Assembly: GCF_029784165.1 (NCBI RefSeq) | Contig: NC_073694.1 | Span: 77,821,036 to 77,885,035 of the forward strand | Reading direction: 5' to 3' | Origin: Wyeomyia smithii | Taxonomy: Eukaryota > Arthropoda > Insecta > Diptera > Culicidae | DNA length: 64,000 nucleotides | Part shown: positions 61,224 to 64,000 of the stretch, one piece after another | How positions within the stretch are numbered: position 1 is the stretch's first letter | How the letters are laid out: each line of letters opens with the position of its first letter | Position numbers and translations under genes: made by a program | Notes under the pieces: generated by a model | Database searches by the model: none | Told to the model about the DNA's origin: nothing | Seen by the model: the letters and a program-made list of their open reading frames with translations, nothing else

Positions 61224-62150
61224 TTAGCTTCCTCGCAAAAAAAAATTTACGTCCTTGCGTACGGTCTTCCGGCAGTTAACCGGAACATTCGCCATGGCGG
61301 ACGAGAACATGCGTGTAGACATGTTGTTTAATACGTTCGTCGTTATATTTACCAAATCCTCCGCAGTTTTCGCGACAAAATTTTTGGAGTAGATCGATGG
61401 GAGGACGTTGGGCGGGTCCGCATACTTGGGTACCACATCGATATTCAGCAGTTCCATCTCCTCCAACGATCGCTTCGAGTAGTGGGCCGACGCCAGATTC
61501 GGCCAAAACATCGCGTCTTCGGTTTTTGGTATTATTTGATGAACGATGCAACTTCCAGCAGGTACTTCGTGCTAAAAATTTCCCCGTTCACGGCCAGTCC
61601 AGAGCGAAAGAAAAGCAACTTTGACATCCCTTTCTCGCTGATTGTCAGCCACAGCAGCACCTTCTTGGGAGATTTGGTGTGTGAAGTAACTTCACCTCGG
61701 TGCTCACTTCCTTCGTAGTGGAGGTAAAATACTAAGTTGCCATCCAGGGTGAGACAGGTCTCGTCGTCCATCACCACCGCCACGTCGTGATTTGCCGGGA
61801 AAATCGACATGTATGTCCATGTTCGCCAGGTACTTTTTCACTGTTTATCCGGTTGCACCGATCTCCTGGCCTAGCGCACGCAGCGATGTAGACACATTTC
61901 CCTCGGTTTCCCTCTTCAGCATCCTTTGAAACTTTTTGTCGCTCAGGGTCGTCGGCCGTCCGGAACCAAGCTTCCTTTCAATGCTCTGATTGTTGTTCAA
62001 TAGTGCCAAGATGTTGTAAATGCCGGAAGGGGGGTATCCGGTGCCCAGGAGCTGTCGCACGATGTCCTTATTCGACGCGTTCTTTGAACGCGCACACTTC
62101 TGAACAAACTAGTTACTGTTTTCGCCATCACGGTTAGAGTTCGACTGATA
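61224..62150 (-). pseudogene. ITm/mariner-type transposase relic (DD37E-like)
   Basis: Minus-strand reading gives an N-terminal start (MAKTV) at 62132, a helix-turn-helix-like block (RQLLGTGYPPSGIYNILALL) near 62000-62055, then the first catalytic motif VMDDET near 61770 and FWPNLASAHY near 61500. In mosquito ITm transposases the second motif is normally WPDLASAHY; here Asp is replaced by Asn. The region expected to hold the third catalytic residue is degraded. At least three frameshifts and one stop occur. I could not find clear TIRs or a TA duplication. Confidence 0.65.
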
Positions 62151-62899
62151 GAGCTGTCAAATTTTCTCTGCTGACTCACGGGTTAATATGAATGATGCTG
62201 CATGCGAGGTTTCGTCAGAAAAATCGTCAAATTTTGTCCATTTTTTTAACGCAAACGTTAGAGGCAGAATGCACACAGCACTTAGTTGGTTTGGGTCCGA
62301 GCCGTTATTATACTTTAAACACTAAAATCTCTTCCGTTGAAGCTATTATTAGCTGATAGAAACTTGAAAATCGTTGAAACCGGGATATCAGAGGAAACAA
62401 TTAAACTATTTACCAAATGTTAACAGGCACTGACTATCTAAAATTTATCTGATTCAGCCATAAAATTGAATTATATATACAGCACTACGGCAAAACAAAA
62501 ATGCCTAAAACAAAACACCGAATTGAAAAATTCATTAGAGAGCATGCATAAATGACGTAGCTTGTTTTGATGGGGGGCCTCTCGCATTATAGCATTTCGT
62601 CACAAAATTGCAGACCCCCTCTAGATAATGACGAAGCATTATAACATTATAACATAGCATTACAACAACCATGACATTTTTTTACTGCAAATTTTATTAT
62701 CAAGAACATACATTGTATTATTATTGAACATGAAAAGACAAGAAAGTATTAAAAATGACCCTAAACAGACGAAACAGTAATTACAGAGAACAATTAGCAC
62801 AAACCAATCATTCTGTGCCGAACACGCATCAGTATCGGATGTATTTGGTGATCGCTCCGATAGAATATAAAACAAAAGACGCGCGAGCAAGTGTTGGCA
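62151..62899. other. AT-rich non-coding stretch
   Basis: No gene is supported. A short direct repeat (CATTATAAC) lies near 62638-62655, and a block near 62545-62640 contains TGACGTAGC and GACCCCCTC, of a type common in mosquito intergenic DNA. Confidence 0.45.
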
Positions 62900-64000
62900 T
62901 TGTTTGCCTGGTCGAGTGAAGGTTCAAGGTCGCCCGCCTTTGTGCAACTGTTTCGCGTCGTGGCTGTTTGCTGGTGCGTAAGCCGATTTGGCTGCTAAGT
63001 GATTTGTGCTACAGCAGTGGACGAGAATCTCAACACAAAGGAGGAAAAAGAAGAAGCCAACAGTTGACAGCGAGTTGTGTCGCTGTGCTGAGTGATCAGA
63101 GCTGCTGTATTGGTGCTGCTGGTTGTAACGGCTGCAGCTTCGACCGTTCGGACAACCAACGCTGCTGAAAGGAGAAGTAAGGAGGTACGTGTTCTGTCGG
63201 CGCTAGTGATAGATCCCTCGCCTCCCGTGCCATCATCCCCGAACCCCTCCGACCCTGTCCCTCCTGCCAACCCTTCCTCTGTTAATTCTCCAGTCCCCCC
63301 TCGCCTCAGGCTTTACCCGGACGGATCTCAGGGCAGCTTTACTGTTTTCTTTCGGCCAAAAGCAGGACCGAAATCGAAACCGTTAAACATCCTGCAGATT
63401 TCGAAAGACCTGACGGAGGGGTACAAGGCCGTGACCGAAATCTCCAAGGTCAGACCCAACAAGCTCCGTGTCGTGGTCAGCGACCTGGAACAGGCCAACG
63501 CTATTGCTCGTTCCGAGCTTTTCACACGCGAGTATCGCGTTTATATACCCGCACGAGACGTGGAGATCGACGGTGTCATAACCGATTCGAGTCTGTCGGT
63601 CGAGTTTATCTTGGCAAGCGGTTTTGGCTGCTTCAAAAATGCTTTGTGTCACGACGTAAAAGTAAAGATCATAGATTGCAAGCAATTGCGGTCTGTGTCT
63701 CTTGTCAACGGCACAAAAGTGTACACTCCGTCAGACTCGTTTCGTGTTACGTTTGCCGGATCTGCTCTCCCTAGCCACGTCTCGATCGATCGGGTTCGTC
63801 TGCCTGTGCGATTGTATGTACCCCGTGTTATGAATTGCACCAATTGCAAGCAGCTAGGCCACACAGCCGCCTACTGCTGCAATAAGGCACGATGTAGCAA
63901 GTGTGGAGAAACTCATGCGGACGATTCTTGCAGTGTAAATGCTGAAAAATGTATTCACTGCGGGGAAAATCAGCATGAGCTCTCCACATGCCTGGTGTAC
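62900..64000 (+). mobile_element. I-clade LINE copy 2, cut by the window end
   Basis: Clear similarity to the element at 38263 begins near 63055 (CAGTTGACAG...) in the 5' UTR and continues through ORF1. Sequence at about 62900-63055 is in the position of a 5' UTR but shows no clear match to the first copy, so the start is uncertain. Confidence 0.75.
63209..64000 (+). pseudogene. I-clade ORF1, copy 2, lacking its start codon
   Basis: From 63209 the frame is open to the window end (264 codons). It starts IDPSPPVP where copy 1 has MDIDPSPPVP: about 30 bp that include the ATG are missing between GGCGCTAGT and GATAGATCCC. The zinc knuckles CTNCKQLGHTAAYC, CSKCGETHADDSC and CIHCGENQHELSTC are kept. 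A short insertion near 63640 adds a few residues. Without an in-frame ATG near the usual start, translation would need a downstream Met, so I treat it as defective; what follows the window is unknown. Confidence 0.65.

Overview
The window is eukaryotic, and almost everything recognisable in it is transposable element. The mix (SINEs of the tRNA-derived Feilai type, I-clade and RTE-type LINEs, R1-clade fragments, an ITm/mariner relic, a Ty1/copia element, an errantivirus) and the long AT-rich spacers suggest intergenic DNA of a large, TE-rich insect genome, most likely a culicine (Aedes-like) mosquito. The organism is an inference. I found no intact host protein gene, no rRNA or tRNA gene and no CRISPR array.

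Layout. 1-2.6 kb: a foldback repeat, one end of a CCCGGG-rich hAT element and a palindromic MITE. 2.6-7.3 kb: a broken L1-like LINE between two direct repeats of about 135 bp. 9.1-12.6 kb: a Jockey (Juan-like) RT relic, a mosquito-type interspersed repeat split by a TIR element, a SINE and a foldback repeat. 12.8-17.7 kb: about 1.86 kb of a hexanucleotide array, then a 5'-truncated CR1/Jockey-type LINE inserted at the array's edge with a 29-bp target duplication. 18.9-20.0 kb: a 575-bp tandem duplication. 21.7-30.6 kb: an AT dinucleotide tract that has received an R1-clade fragment and a complete errantivirus (identical LTRs, gag, pol with one frameshift, env). 31.5-33.4 kb: a minus-strand RTE-type relic. 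37.9 kb: a TTAA-flanked piggyBac-like MITE.

38.3-44.0 kb: a full-length I-clade LINE with both ORFs open. 47.7-53.1 kb: a non-autonomous hAT element (8-bp duplication GTAATGAT) that carries an intact copia retrotransposon. 54.0-59.1 kb: an RTE-type LINE with a 15-bp target duplication, itself split by a 2.18-kb non-autonomous hAT. 59.4-62.2 kb: an R1-clade 3' end, a SINE and a mariner transposase relic. 62.9 kb to the edge: the 5' end of a second I-clade copy that has lost its start codon.

The genes do not form a pathway; they are independent parasites, often nested. The youngest by internal evidence are the errantivirus (LTRs identical by eye), the copia element (LTRs differ only in a poly-A run) and the first I-clade LINE (both ORFs open, exact target duplication). 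The most interesting structures are the spliced-env signals of the errantivirus, the AT tract used twice as a target, the very long duplication around the L1-like element, and the stop-free hexamer array.
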